Positions 48,188 to 59,175 of a stretch of DNA of 64,000 nt are shown piece after piece; the first letter of the stretch is position 1; each line of letters begins with the position of its first letter. Origin of the DNA: Tritrichomonas foetus (taxonomy: Eukaryota > Parabasalia > Tritrichomonadida > Tritrichomonadidae); the NCBI GenBank assembly GCA_001839685.1, contig MLAK01001370.1, forward strand, positions 1-64,000, read 5' to 3'. Below the pieces are notes generated by a model that was not told the origin of the DNA, did not search any database, and saw only the letters and a program-made list of their open reading frames with translations. Made by a program: the position numbers and the translations under genes.

Positions 48188-50275
48188 ATGGCACCTCCAA
48201 CAAAGGAAGAGCTTCAGCAAAAGATTCAGAGCGGTGGATTTCTTCCATTACAGCTCACAATTGATCCCCTTCAAAAGATTTTACTTGATATCATGGAAAT
48301 GTTTAATGATGCAAATAATGAAATTAACATTCTTAAAAATAAATTGAACGATAAAGTTGATCAGCAAAGTCTCGATGATCTTAATAATCAGTTGAACGAT
48401 CTTAAAGATAAAGTTGATAAAAATAACCAAGATTCGATCAATCGTGACGATGAAACCAATAAAAAGCTTGATGATGTTGCCAATGATGCTAAAGACGCCA
48501 AAAACATGGTTGATGAACTGAAAAACGAAACAGACGCACAAAAGAAAAGAATCGATGATCTCGAAAACGCATTAAAAGATCTCCAAGACAAACTCAATAA
48601 TATTGACAACAAGGTTAACGATATGGACAGCAAAGTTAACGACATGGACAGCAAAGTCAAAGATATCGACAACAAAGTGAACGATCTCAATAACAATAAT
48701 AACAACAACGATAACAACAACAATAATAATAACGATAACGACAACAACAACTATGACAGCGACAGCAATAACAAGAACAAAGACAAAAACAGAAGCAGTA
48801 ATGATGATAACGTTGATACTAAGGTCAGTGATCTTGATGATGTCAAGAGAGAATTAGATGAAATCAAGAAGAGGCTCAACGATCATGATAACCACTTCGA
48901 TGATAACGATTCCAAACTAAAGGACCATGACCGCCGCCTTGATGATCTCGAAAACCGTGTTCGTGACTTATCCAACGATGTCAATGACATGAAAGATAAA
49001 GTTGGAATGGATTCATCAAACAGAAATGATGACCGTTATGGAAACAGAAACGATATCCCACAATTGGCAGAAGACAGAGATGCCAATAACAATGATGGAT
49101 ACAACAATAATAACAACAACAATAGTGGAAATCGTGGTGATAACAATAACAGCAGTAACGATAGAAATCGTGGCGATGAATCCAATCGTTATGATGATAA
49201 CAATGCCAACCGTAATAACGATGACTTCAATCATGGAAACAACAACAATGACAGAAATAATAACAGCAATGACAGAAATAACAATAATAATGGCGGAAGA
49301 GACGGAAGTGGCCAAGATGGAAGCGGTAGAAACGGCAGCGGCAATGATGGCTATGGAAGTGGAAGTGGAAATGACGGATATGGCAATGGAAAGAACGGAA
49401 ATGGAAATGACGGATATGGCAATGGCAAGAACGGAAGTGGAAATGATAGTAATGGTAATGATTATGATAGGAATAAAGTTATCGCACCACCATCAAGCGG
49501 CAGAGGAGACAGCAGACCACCACGTGGTGGAGGAAATGGTTCTGGACGAGACCAATACGATAGCAACAATAATAATAACAACAATAATAGTGGTCATAAT
49601 GGTGGTTATGACAGTGGACGAGGTTCAGGTGGCAGAGGTGGAAGGCATTCACCAAATGGAGGCATGCCTCTTCCTGATCTCACTTCGCCAAACAATAACG
49701 AAGCCATTCAACAACTTCGAAATGAACTTACGAACCTTACTGCCAAGGTTAATGATAATGAACGTGACGCTAACCAAAAGATTGCAGATCTTGCTGCACT
49801 TCTTAAAGCTCTTCAAGATAAAGTTGATGGTTATGCCAGAGAAATTGACTCACGTCCAGATAAAAACACTTTGGAAAGACTCTTTGAGAAGTTCAAGGAG
49901 GCTATGAACAATCTTGCCAAGAATATGGATAAGCAGAACCAAAACCAAGGTCCTGGATACGCTACACTCGAAGACATCAAACGTCTCGAAAACTTAATTA
50001 AGAGTGTAAATACTGAATTCGAAGAAGCCGCAGCTGCAAGAAAGTCAACTTGTTGCTTAAGCTGTGGAAGACCTTACAGACAAGTTACTGGTGCTATCCA
50101 AGATTATGAAACTTCATCAATTCTTGGTGCTGCACCAATTTGCCATGTAACGAGCGATTCAGCGAAACAATGTTTTGTTTACGGAAGTGATAAAGAATTA
50201 TATTATTCAAGCAGTCCAAGAGGAAGAACTTTTGTTGCTCCTCCACAACAACCAAAAGTAACACAGCCACATTAA
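48188..50275 (+). CDS. QRICH2/DUF4795-like coiled-coil protein with Asn/Asp/Gly-rich centre
   Basis: This 695-residue protein has three parts. Residues 1-165 form a coiled coil (D-K-V-D-, L-N-D-L-K-D-K-V type heptads). About 165-200 is an N-rich stretch, then a second coiled coil to about 275. Residues 280-505 are low complexity of N, D, G and S, with repeated G-N-D-G-Y-G-N-G-K units. Residues 515-620 are coiled coil again, followed near 622 by C-C-L-S-C-G-R-P-Y, which matches the C-x-x-C zinc-like motif ending DUF4795 domains ('CLSCDRPL') in QRICH2, a flagellar protein. A role in the flagellum is inferred. Start ATG at 48188. Confidence 0.65.
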   Translation: MAPPTKEELQQKIQSGGFLPLQLTIDPLQKILLDIMEMFNDANNEINILKNKLNDKVDQQSLDDLNNQLNDLKDKVDKNNQDSINRDDETNKKLDDVANDAKDAKNMVDELKNETDAQKKRIDDLENALKDLQDKLNNIDNKVNDMDSKVNDMDSKVKDIDNKVNDLNNNNNNNDNNNNNNNDNDNNNYDSDSNNKNKDKNRSSNDDNVDTKVSDLDDVKRELDEIKKRLNDHDNHFDDNDSKLKDHDRRLDDLENRVRDLSNDVNDMKDKVGMDSSNRNDDRYGNRNDIPQLAEDRDANNNDGYNNNNNNNSGNRGDNNNSSNDRNRGDESNRYDDNNANRNNDDFNHGNNNNDRNNNSNDRNNNNNGGRDGSGQDGSGRNGSGNDGYGSGSGNDGYGNGKNGNGNDGYGNGKNGSGNDSNGNDYDRNKVIAPPSSGRGDSRPPRGGGNGSGRDQYDSNNNNNNNNSGHNGGYDSGRGSGGRGGRHSPNGGMPLPDLTSPNNNEAIQQLRNELTNLTAKVNDNERDANQKIADLAALLKALQDKVDGYAREIDSRPDKNTLERLFEKFKEAMNNLAKNMDKQNQNQGPGYATLEDIKRLENLIKSVNTEFEEAAAARKSTCCLSCGRPYRQVTGAIQDYETSSILGAAPICHVTSDSAKQCFVYGSDKELYYSSSPRGRTFVAPPQQPKVTQPH

Positions 50276-50864
50276 ATTATATAGATCGTGAAGCCTAATG
50301 TGGTTTTACTATTATGCTTTTATCGTTCTTATATCATATTATATTCATTTATTTATTAAAAAATCCATTAAAAAAATCTTCTGATAATATTATTTTAATA
50401 TATTCTTATTTATCAATACTTTGTAGTTTCACTTTATCTAGAAACATAAGAAAAAAATAAATAGGTTGAGGTGTAAAAATAAAAAAATGATGTTAGGATT
50501 AGCTTCTCAATTTTGAATTATTCATTGAAAAAATGAATTATACAGAAAAATTGATATTATTTTGTCTCGATGATGAGCCAGAAATTTTTATATAAATATC
50601 CTGTTTATTTTTAATATTTTTGAATTTTTATGATAAAATATATGTAAATAACATTATAAAATGCATAGAATATTGATTGAATTTAGAAAATTATCAATTT
50701 TATACAAGATATGGCCTATGAATAATCATGTCACGATGAATCTTTTTCTTATACAAGTTGCCAGTTAAGCATTGAAAATGGTAAGAAGTGAACATTTAAA
50801 TGGCGGTTTAATCAATTTTTTATCATTTTATTTTTCTATTAATTAAAACATCGATTTAATTAAA
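50276..50864. other. Intergenic with the promoter of the USP-like gene
   Basis: About 590 bases of AT-rich sequence. Near its end an initiator-like TCATTT occurs about 40 bases before the next ATG. No gene is seen. Confidence 0.45.
50823..50828 (+). promoter_or_regulatory. Initiator-like element of the USP-like gene
   Basis: TCATTT fits the initiator pattern and would give a leader of about 40 bases before the ATG at 50865. By motif only. Confidence 0.45.
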
Positions 50865-53800
50865 ATGTCCAGTTTTCCGGACATCGCGCAATTTACATCG
50901 GTGAATCCAATACAAAATCCTTTGCTCTATGCAACTCTTGTTTCAAAATTAATCGAAGAAGACGCATTTTCCTCAAAATTTTCTTCTGATCAACAAAGTG
51001 TTGTAATATCTGCAGTTAAACAAAATGTCCAAGCTGTTTTAAAACTTGGCTACATAGAAAATTCACAACCATTCGCTGAACTATTAATTGCTGCATCTCG
51101 ACTATTTTCATATGCATTAACAAAAGACGAAGTTTCGCTATTTTCAGAATTAGTATCGGTTTTCAACGAAAGTAACTCTTTTTATTTCAACAACGCAAAT
51201 TGGCAAACACCTTCAGTGAAATGGATCGAAGTTATCGATTCTTTCTTAAGAACTAATTCAATTGAAAATGCTGCAAAAAGACTACAAAGGAATGACGCAA
51301 AATTGACTGACTCTCATTTTTCATGTTTCTCAAATGTATTAGATTACGTTAAGAATCGAATGGACGAAGAAACGCTCAAAAATGTATTAATTGAAGTAGT
51401 AAATGGATTTTCTGCATTTGTATGCACTCGGAATTTTGATAAAGTTTTCCTCCAAATTTATTCACAATTTTATAATGCAGCTGAAAGAGTGATTGGAAAT
51501 TACTCGGATGAGTTTTCTTGCTTTGTTTCGCTTATTACTACATTTTTACACTCAAATATACCAGAAAACCTCACTTTTTGTGTTGAGTACATTCTGAAAT
51601 TATTTAATTCACCACTTAAACAGCTTTTAGTTTCTCATTTATTTAGTGACCAGCTTGTTTCAATTAACTTTTCACTTGACCAGGCCAAACAGCTATCCCC
51701 AGTATTTCGATTTTTAGCAGAAAATCATCTATTTAATGAATCTTCCATTAACAAATTCATTCAAAGAGGACAAAGTTCAATTATTACAGATTTCGTTCAT
51801 TTTATTGACCACCCTCTCATCAATAAATTAGCTGTTTCACTTGTTCCTCATGAATCCAATATAGAATTGCTTATTGGTCTTGCTTCAACCACAAACGAAG
51901 AAAATATTAGGAAATCCATAATTCATAATGTTTTAACATTTGGTAACACTAAACAACATTATGACACTGTTTATCATGCTCTTGTTCCAGTTTTATCTAA
52001 TCCTAAATTCACTCGATATTTATTTGATGAATCCCTTCATATGCTTAGTTCGGCTCAATCAAATCTTTTTGTTGACGTTTTATTGCAACTATTTTCAATG
52101 ACGACCGTCCCCGAAGATTCAATCAATATTGATTTTGTGATGATTCAACTTTTATCATCACCAGATGATTCATCTTGGCTTAAATTACTTGACATTGTTT
52201 TATCATCAACGAGAATCCAACTATCTGCCAGCCATTTTGAAAATATCACTTTCGATGATAAAATTTGGTCTTTGCTTGGTCATCTTTTTGAACATCATGG
52301 CTTTGAAGCATTTGATAAGTCTGCAATTGGTTTCCTCTTAGATAGATTGAACGTTGATTATTCAACAGTGAAATCCGGTTTCATCAGATTTGCTTTCGCT
52401 TTCATTCTTCGCCAAAATGTTCAAACTAAGAAAATTGAATTTCAATCAAGAAAATTGAATAATTTCATTGTCAGGCTTGTCCCACTTGATTATGATGATT
52501 TATTGTTTTCGTTCTTCCGTGAAAATAATGATAAGTCAATCTGTAATGAAGTGCAAGACACAATTGTCAAACTTTATGAAAAGATAGATTCGACGCGAAT
52601 TTCTGATGTACTTAGTATGTTCTATAAAAGACTTGAAAACAGTCAAAATGATCATGTTTTCGCATCAGTGTTGAATACCTTCTTAAGATTTTCACAGACC
52701 ATTGAAAAAGATATAAATTCCCAATTACTTGGAATTCGAAGACATTCATCACCACAAGAACCTGAATCATATCCACTTCAAGTTATTGTTGTTCATTCAA
52801 ATGGCTCTTTGCTCATTGATTGCAACCTTACAATGAAGATATCTGAACTTAAAGCAATAGTAGCAACTAAATTACAAATTCGTGCTGAACCACTTTTCAT
52901 TTATTGCGATACGCGCTGGCTTCAGGACAGTTACACAATTGGTGATTATCATATTGCTAATAATACTAGATTGGAACTTGGTGGTGTTCAACAACCAATG
53001 AATGCCAAATTCTATCCAACTGTTCTTTTATCTGAAAACTTTGCAGCCTATCTACTTAAGAATTTACATTCGAATTCCGAAGTGGATAAGAGAAAAGCAA
53101 TTATGGACTTCCTTGATTATTTACCAACTGAAAAGAATACATTAAATGTGATAAATGATGGAAATTGTTTCATTGCGAAGGTCAGAAGTGCTCAAACTGT
53201 CGATCATCTTAAATATATCATTGATACAGCGTGCTCATTCTCACGCAATGAAGAAACCATAGAAACATTCAATGAAGCCAATGTTTTCACAACATTATTC
53301 AAGAATTTAACTAATAATAAATTTGGTGGTGAAGGAATCTTCTTAATCCTCAAATTCTTCCATGCATTCTTCACTTCTTCATTCTCTGAAATGTTGAATG
53401 AATTTGTTTCATCATTACTTTCTGTTTATTCAGTTAACGGTAATGATGAGTTGTATTTCACAGCAACTGATTTATTGAATGACTTCTATAAGCTTTTACC
53501 AACTGAAACAACAAATATTATTCTTTCAAATATGTCTTTATTTGCAGAAGCTATTCGAAATGTCCCAATTAATGCATTTGAAGCCCTGAAACGCTTTGCA
53601 ATTGACTTGAATGATGAATTATCTGTAAGCTTATTTGCTTATTCTTATTCAAGCGAAATGAGATTCTTAAGTATTTATCAACATCTTCAATGGGTGAATA
53701 CAAATGAAAATACAGAAGAATACTTTTCTAAATGTATTAAAGTATTAGGTCAAATAGATGACGCACCTTTCCGTAACCTTTTCAATAGTTTTGTGAGTAA

Positions 53801-56800
53801 ATTAAACAAACATGTTCTTGAACAACACCATTTCATTGTTGATGAATTACTTAAGATTGTCCAACATACTAAGTCTGATTTAGTTCGAGAAATGATTTTA
53901 CAAAAGGTTGCTCATTTTGCTACCCAATCGAAAGATGCCAAACAATCTATCATTAACTTCAGCTCTGAAATGTCAAATGCTTGTGTTAATAGTTTTAATG
54001 TTTCTCATCTAGAATTTGAAAGAAGTGATTTAAAGACTTTATTGTCTGATCGAGATGATATGATTGCAATTATTCATATTCTTTATCATATTTTCCCGCT
54101 TTGCTATTATTTAATTTCAGAGCAATCATTTGATCATGAGCAACTTTGGAAATTACAATATTTATTTAAACAAATGATTGTTTTGCATAAAAGATGCATT
54201 GATATCAATGATGTAACATCCCTTTTTGATTTACCTGATAATAATCCAATGAATTTCTTTTATAATATTATGAATATTCTACCACCAAATATGAAATCCG
54301 TTTTCCAAGGAATTCTTCATCTAGAAATTGAAGGAGATGATACTGATTTTTTCACATCATCTGATGAACAATTTTATACTTTGACTTTACCAATTCTTGG
54401 ATTTAAAGAATTACATGAAGCATTAATTTATTTCTTTAAGAATACAGATCACTTTACAGGTCCAACACAATACTACATTCCAGAATCTAATGAGCATATT
54501 GATGCTCATAAATCAATGAAATTCGAAACCCCACCGCCAGTTTTAGTTTTAGAACTGAACCGCTTCTTTAATAATGGTGTTTTATATAGTGATAATATTA
54601 ATGTTCCATTCATCATTGATGTCAATGACATTTGTGTTGAACATATTGATGAATATGAAAACAATACTCCAACTAATTACGTATATCATTTGAACGCTGC
54701 AATTATACGCGATTCATTGACACATAAATTTAAATCAATTGTAAAAGTTAATAATCAATGGTTTGTTTATGATGTTGATAAATCTTATCCATTAGTTGAT
54801 CATTCTTTACTTAAACAATCATACATTGTTTTCTATACTTTAGAGAACTCAAGACTTCCTGCATTTGTCAATGGAATTCCAACTGAACTTGAACTCGAAT
54901 ACTCATTCAATCTTACACAATACATTGATGAATCAACTTTTCAATATCTTGAAGAATTCAACGAACAATTAAATAACCAACGCTGCGCATTTAGTGCACC
55001 AACAATGGAATTCATGATGAAGCATACAACAATATTAGATTACCTTCGTTACTTTGTGAATGTTTTATGTCATTCAACACTGACACAACAGGTTTTAAAT
55101 GGCGCTGAATATATTTCAAACAACATAAATAAAGATGGTAATCTTTTATTAGACTACTTACATCAAAATTTCGATAGTGTTGCATCATCATTGACACATT
55201 CACAATTTTCATTGCTCCTTTCAGATGTCATTATAGCAATTTTAACAAAATCTAATGAAGATTTAGCATTCAACTTCATTAGCCAATGTGTCGAACAAAT
55301 CAAGAAGAAGAATTATGAACAAGTTTCTTCAATCTCTCGAATAATTCTTAAATATGTCCTCATTTCTGAATCAAACAAGCAACGTGCATCAAATGCCAAC
55401 TGGGCACAAGAATTAATTTGGTATCTTTATTCCGTATTTGATTTCAAAAGAACTCCAGAATTCCTCCAAAGTCTTGATTTCTCTAACTTGTTCAATGCTC
55501 TGTCTGTTTTAATTACACGCGAAAATCGTCCTAATGATATTTTCGGCTTATTAAGAATTAAAGATCAAGCTCTTGTTTCTTCAAAACACAGTCATTCGTT
55601 CATTGCATTTCTTATTAAATTGGATTCATCCAATATTTTACGTTCTGACTTTGGAAATCACACATTTAGTACAGCAATTACTGATTTTGAAATGAAACTT
55701 GAAAGTGGAAGAGTTCCAAATATTCCAACAGGAATTAACATCCCAGATTTCTTCACTGAAATTCAAAGACAAATCGAAACAGGCAATGCTCAACTTAGAT
55801 CCAATGTAATTAATTACTTTAACCAACAACTTGTTTTATATCTTGGATCATCTGATGAAGAAATTAGACTTGCTGCTAAACATCTTTATTATGCTGCTCA
55901 TGAAGGTCAATTCGAATGTGATTCCTCAATTCGTCAATTATTGGTGAACTTATCCGCAGCTTCCGAATGTTCCACAATTGTAGAAGTAGCAACTACACTT
56001 ATGAAGAAGAATAATTTGTATGATGAAGGCTATCTTCAATACATTTTTGATAATTCTCAGTTGATGAGATCATCTATGAGCTCCACACATTTACTTCTTA
56101 GTGTCTGCAACCAATATGATAAAAATATTCTAGAATCTCATCTTACATCAATCATTGAAAGTGTTCCAAGCGATTTTGACGTTCTGATTGACTTCCTTGT
56201 CACATTTTCTGTTGATGCAATTTCATCAACACTAGAATCACCAAGATGGTCAGATATCGTTCATAGAATTGATAGTAAACATTACACAGCACTCATTCAA
56301 AAGCTTCTTTCATTAATGGATTCATCTGAAATTGCAAAGAAATTTGTTATTGATTCAATTACTTCTGATAATACACTTTCTTTATTGAATACATTCTTAT
56401 CTAATACAACGCGCCACTTTTCTACATCAAATCTTGTTCAAAAGATTTTCAAACTCATTGATTTTGCAATTAAACGCTCAAATGAATTGAAATATTACAC
56501 AAATGAGCTTCAATACTATCTTCGCTCATTGATTTCTATATCTGATACAATAATTTCACATTCCAATGAAATTTATTTAAATGAAGCTAAAATTAACTTG
56601 ATGCAACTCATTCCATTCTTCTCCAACTTTTGGGGTGAATTGGCTTCTGACAAATTAGTAGATTTGTGCACTTTGATTTGCAGAAATAATAGTTTGTTCG
56701 AAGTTCAACTCCGAGATGAATTAATTCTTCACATTGCAACACGAATTGAGCCAAATGATCATGAAAAATGGTATCTTTCTGTTGTATTTTCGCGTATTGC

Positions 56801-57650
56801 ACTTGCAATTAGTGGAGATGATGATGATTCAATCATTGCTTTGGTTGAAGCCTTGAAGAAAGCTTATGATGAAGCCTGTTTACAACATCAAAGAGATGAA
56901 AAAGCAAGGCCAACTGCACTTTTCAATCTCTATCTCGACGTTATGAAGTCAATGTCAAGTGAGCAAAGTGATTGGTCACTTCGACTTGCAACTAAGCTTC
57001 TTCCTGAATCTCACTTCTTAATCGATGAAGAACGAGAATTCTATCAGAAAATATTCTCACAAGTTGAATCTACTGATGAAATTTCTGAAAAACTTGTTTT
57101 ACCAGAGACAAACGTTCCTCGTGGAGGACTTGACCTTCAAAGACTTGCTTTACTGGCGAGAATCAGACCAGAAATCAAGCATGATCTAGTTCAGAATTTT
57201 GGAATGACCAGAGAAGAAGCATTTGACATGGCACGTCAAGATTGGTTCCTTGAACAATTCGTCGTCTTCCTTTATGACGACGATGAAGGAGAGGCAAACC
57301 AAAATGAAACACCAGAAGTTGAAGAAACAGTTTCAAGAGATGTTCTTTTGGCCATGGAACGTGCTGAAAAAGAAAGAATTGCCAAAGCTGAAAAAGCTGC
57401 CAAAGAACAAAGAAAACTTCAAGAAGAAGTTGAAAGAGAAAGAAAGAGGCAAGAAGAAGAGAATGTTTCTGAAAGATCAGTTCAAATTGATCATTCAGAC
57501 GAAGATTCATCAGCTCCAGTTGATAAGCATGAACCAAAAGAAAAGCCAGAATTAACTCCTGCTTCAGTAGGTACTGCAACAGCTGTTGCTGCTTCCTACA
57601 TTTTCTTTAAGTACCTTAAAAACAGAAAAGCTAAGAAGACACAGCATTAA
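50865..57650 (+). CDS. Giant USP-family protein, apparently catalytically inactive, tail-anchored
   Basis: The 2,261-residue protein resembles USP9X/USP34-like giants. A HEAT-like N-terminal half is followed near 635-710 by a ubiquitin-like fold (I-V-V-H-S-N-G-S with later L-Q-D-S-Y-T-I-G-D-Y). The USP-like domain lies about 1060-1335, with P-P-V-L-V-L-E-L-N-R-F near 1225, matching the USP 'P..L...L.RF' box. The expected Cys box (G-N-T-C-Y) is not visible, and the His box reads T-H-K instead of G-H-Y, so it is probably a pseudo-deubiquitinase. The end has a charged coiled coil, then a hydrophobic segment (about 2236-2251) before basic residues, making a tail anchor. Confidence 0.75.
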   Translation: MSSFPDIAQFTSVNPIQNPLLYATLVSKLIEEDAFSSKFSSDQQSVVISAVKQNVQAVLKLGYIENSQPFAELLIAASRLFSYALTKDEVSLFSELVSVFNESNSFYFNNANWQTPSVKWIEVIDSFLRTNSIENAAKRLQRNDAKLTDSHFSCFSNVLDYVKNRMDEETLKNVLIEVVNGFSAFVCTRNFDKVFLQIYSQFYNAAERVIGNYSDEFSCFVSLITTFLHSNIPENLTFCVEYILKLFNSPLKQLLVSHLFSDQLVSINFSLDQAKQLSPVFRFLAENHLFNESSINKFIQRGQSSIITDFVHFIDHPLINKLAVSLVPHESNIELLIGLASTTNEENIRKSIIHNVLTFGNTKQHYDTVYHALVPVLSNPKFTRYLFDESLHMLSSAQSNLFVDVLLQLFSMTTVPEDSINIDFVMIQLLSSPDDSSWLKLLDIVLSSTRIQLSASHFENITFDDKIWSLLGHLFEHHGFEAFDKSAIGFLLDRLNVDYSTVKSGFIRFAFAFILRQNVQTKKIEFQSRKLNNFIVRLVPLDYDDLLFSFFRENNDKSICNEVQDTIVKLYEKIDSTRISDVLSMFYKRLENSQNDHVFASVLNTFLRFSQTIEKDINSQLLGIRRHSSPQEPESYPLQVIVVHSNGSLLIDCNLTMKISELKAIVATKLQIRAEPLFIYCDTRWLQDSYTIGDYHIANNTRLELGGVQQPMNAKFYPTVLLSENFAAYLLKNLHSNSEVDKRKAIMDFLDYLPTEKNTLNVINDGNCFIAKVRSAQTVDHLKYIIDTACSFSRNEETIETFNEANVFTTLFKNLTNNKFGGEGIFLILKFFHAFFTSSFSEMLNEFVSSLLSVYSVNGNDELYFTATDLLNDFYKLLPTETTNIILSNMSLFAEAIRNVPINAFEALKRFAIDLNDELSVSLFAYSYSSEMRFLSIYQHLQWVNTNENTEEYFSKCIKVLGQIDDAPFRNLFNSFVSKLNKHVLEQHHFIVDELLKIVQHTKSDLVREMILQKVAHFATQSKDAKQSIINFSSEMSNACVNSFNVSHLEFERSDLKTLLSDRDDMIAIIHILYHIFPLCYYLISEQSFDHEQLWKLQYLFKQMIVLHKRCIDINDVTSLFDLPDNNPMNFFYNIMNILPPNMKSVFQGILHLEIEGDDTDFFTSSDEQFYTLTLPILGFKELHEALIYFFKNTDHFTGPTQYYIPESNEHIDAHKSMKFETPPPVLVLELNRFFNNGVLYSDNINVPFIIDVNDICVEHIDEYENNTPTNYVYHLNAAIIRDSLTHKFKSIVKVNNQWFVYDVDKSYPLVDHSLLKQSYIVFYTLENSRLPAFVNGIPTELELEYSFNLTQYIDESTFQYLEEFNEQLNNQRCAFSAPTMEFMMKHTTILDYLRYFVNVLCHSTLTQQVLNGAEYISNNINKDGNLLLDYLHQNFDSVASSLTHSQFSLLLSDVIIAILTKSNEDLAFNFISQCVEQIKKKNYEQVSSISRIILKYVLISESNKQRASNANWAQELIWYLYSVFDFKRTPEFLQSLDFSNLFNALSVLITRENRPNDIFGLLRIKDQALVSSKHSHSFIAFLIKLDSSNILRSDFGNHTFSTAITDFEMKLESGRVPNIPTGINIPDFFTEIQRQIETGNAQLRSNVINYFNQQLVLYLGSSDEEIRLAAKHLYYAAHEGQFECDSSIRQLLVNLSAASECSTIVEVATTLMKKNNLYDEGYLQYIFDNSQLMRSSMSSTHLLLSVCNQYDKNILESHLTSIIESVPSDFDVLIDFLVTFSVDAISSTLESPRWSDIVHRIDSKHYTALIQKLLSLMDSSEIAKKFVIDSITSDNTLSLLNTFLSNTTRHFSTSNLVQKIFKLIDFAIKRSNELKYYTNELQYYLRSLISISDTIISHSNEIYLNEAKINLMQLIPFFSNFWGELASDKLVDLCTLICRNNSLFEVQLRDELILHIATRIEPNDHEKWYLSVVFSRIALAISGDDDDSIIALVEALKKAYDEACLQHQRDEKARPTALFNLYLDVMKSMSSEQSDWSLRLATKLLPESHFLIDEEREFYQKIFSQVESTDEISEKLVLPETNVPRGGLDLQRLALLARIRPEIKHDLVQNFGMTREEAFDMARQDWFLEQFVVFLYDDDEGEANQNETPEVEETVSRDVLLAMERAEKERIAKAEKAAKEQRKLQEEVERERKRQEEENVSERSVQIDHSDEDSSAPVDKHEPKEKPELTPASVGTATAVAASYIFFKYLKNRKAKKTQH

Positions 57651-57882
57651 AGACATGTTTGTTGTTATCATTCGCACTAATATTTATATTTTAAAGTAAT
57701 AAAATAAATGAAAAAACGCAAAACACTATCCTTTTTATTTCTTTAGGCAATTTCGAATCATACCAATGAAATAGAATAATAATTATTTCTAATCAAATAA
57801 GCCAAAGTTAATGCAACTGATGAAACAAACTTTTCAAGAAAATCGAGAAAAATTGAAAAAAAGAGAAATAAATTATTATTAT

Positions 57883-59175
57883 TTATACAGGTACTCCGCA
57901 TATAATACAAGATCCATTAAAAAATGTTGGTTTCATCTGATCGAGTGGGAAAGTTTCACCATATTCACCATACTCCTTTCCTGGCGCGCAGTTGTAGCTT
58001 TTCCAAATTTTCGCCTCGGTGTCATAAAAAATAAAGAAGCAATGGCCAAAATTGAACTTCGGCGGGAAAAAAGAAATAATAATAGTAAAGTGTCCAATGA
58101 GATGTTCACTATTACCATTTTCACTTTGTATAGATTCAGAGGATTCATTTAAATTTTTGGTATTTATTATTTGTTTGGTATCTTCATTATGTTTGATATC
58201 TTCATTATGTTTGATATCTTCATTTTGTTTGATATCTTCATTTTGTTTGATATCTTCATTTTGTTTTGTATCTTCATTTTGTTTGATATCTTCATTATGT
58301 TTTGTATCTTCATTATGTTTTGTATCTTCATTTTGTTTTGTATCTTCATTATGTTTTGTATCTTCATTTTGTTTGGTATCTTCATTTTGTTCTGTATCTG
58401 GTTTTGATTCTTTATTAATGTACTCTTTGTCTTCAAAGTTTTCGCTCACTTTCATTTCCAACTGTTCATTTTTACAATTTTTGGTGTCTTCATAATCATG
58501 ATGAAATTTTTCTATAAGAATTGAACCATCATTTTGCAATTTGATGATGTTGTCCTTATTAATGAGTGAGTATTGTCCATCGCTTTCATTTTTCGAAATT
58601 GTATAGCCAATTCCGTAGCTTCGTATTGGCTGATCAAAAAATGCGTCAGTCGAAAAAAATGGCTGATATGCCAATCTGTCAATAAAGCCACATTTATAAA
58701 AGATTAATGAATGCAAATAAACGCCAAGCGCATTAATGTATTCATATTTACACGGAAATAAATTTCCACGATTTGCATTTTTCTCTTCCTGAATTGTTGA
58801 TATTGGAATTCGAAAGGTGATATTTTCACCTTCAACCGTTGAAAGTACATAATAATTTGAATCGTCTTTTTTCACTCGCGGCAAAAATAGCGACTTTAAA
58901 TATGGATCTCGAAAAATGACGTAAATATACGAATAAAACTGGCAGGATCCGTCTCTCCCGGTTTGTTTTAAATTTTCATCGTTTACTGGAATATCGAAAT
59001 CGACAATTTTGGCCGAATCTGGAATGAAATTTGTGTTGTTTTTGTTTTGAATGGCTTCTTCAACGATTAATTCGATTAATTCGGAATCTTGAGGTACTTC
59101 TTTTACGTTTTCTTCTTCATCTTCTTCCTCTTCTTGCTTGCGAATCGATTCTTGGCTTCCTGCTTTCTCACTCAT
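57883..59175 (-). CDS. OTU-like cysteine-protease candidate with hexapeptide repeat
   Basis: The 430-residue protein carries D-G-S-C-Q-F near residue 75, which fits the OTU cysteine box D-G-x-C, and F-G-H-C-F-F near 378, which could supply the histidine. OTU proteins remove ubiquitin. Residues 1-30 are very acidic. Between about 261 and 333 lie twelve tandem hexapeptides of the type (K/E)-(Q/H)-N-E-D-(T/I), so the catalytic halves are separated by a repeat spacer. No membrane segment. The fold is uncertain: other papain-like families have similar motifs. Its neighbour is the USP-like gene on the opposite strand, convergent, but a functional link is only inference. Confidence 0.45.
   Translation of the reverse strand: MSEKAGSQESIRKQEEEEDEEENVKEVPQDSELIELIVEEAIQNKNNTNFIPDSAKIVDFDIPVNDENLKQTGRDGSCQFYSYIYVIFRDPYLKSLFLPRVKKDDSNYYVLSTVEGENITFRIPISTIQEEKNANRGNLFPCKYEYINALGVYLHSLIFYKCGFIDRLAYQPFFSTDAFFDQPIRSYGIGYTISKNESDGQYSLINKDNIIKLQNDGSILIEKFHHDYEDTKNCKNEQLEMKVSENFEDKEYINKESKPDTEQNEDTKQNEDTKHNEDTKQNEDTKHNEDTKHNEDIKQNEDTKQNEDIKQNEDIKQNEDIKHNEDIKHNEDTKQIINTKNLNESSESIQSENGNSEHLIGHFTIIISFFPPKFNFGHCFFIFYDTEAKIWKSYNCAPGKEYGEYGETFPLDQMKPTFFNGSCIICGVPV
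58177..58392 (-). repeat. Twelve 18-bp tandem units (hexapeptide repeat)
   Basis: The 18-bp unit repeats twelve times in the minus-strand gene, encoding (K/E)-(Q/H)-N-E-D-(T/I). Several reading frames remain open through it on both strands because the period is a multiple of three; those are shadows. Copy number can change by slippage. Confidence 0.92.

Noticed and set aside
58052..58495. Plus-strand frames rich in S, L, F and C
   Set aside because: They are shadows of the hexapeptide repeat on the other strand.
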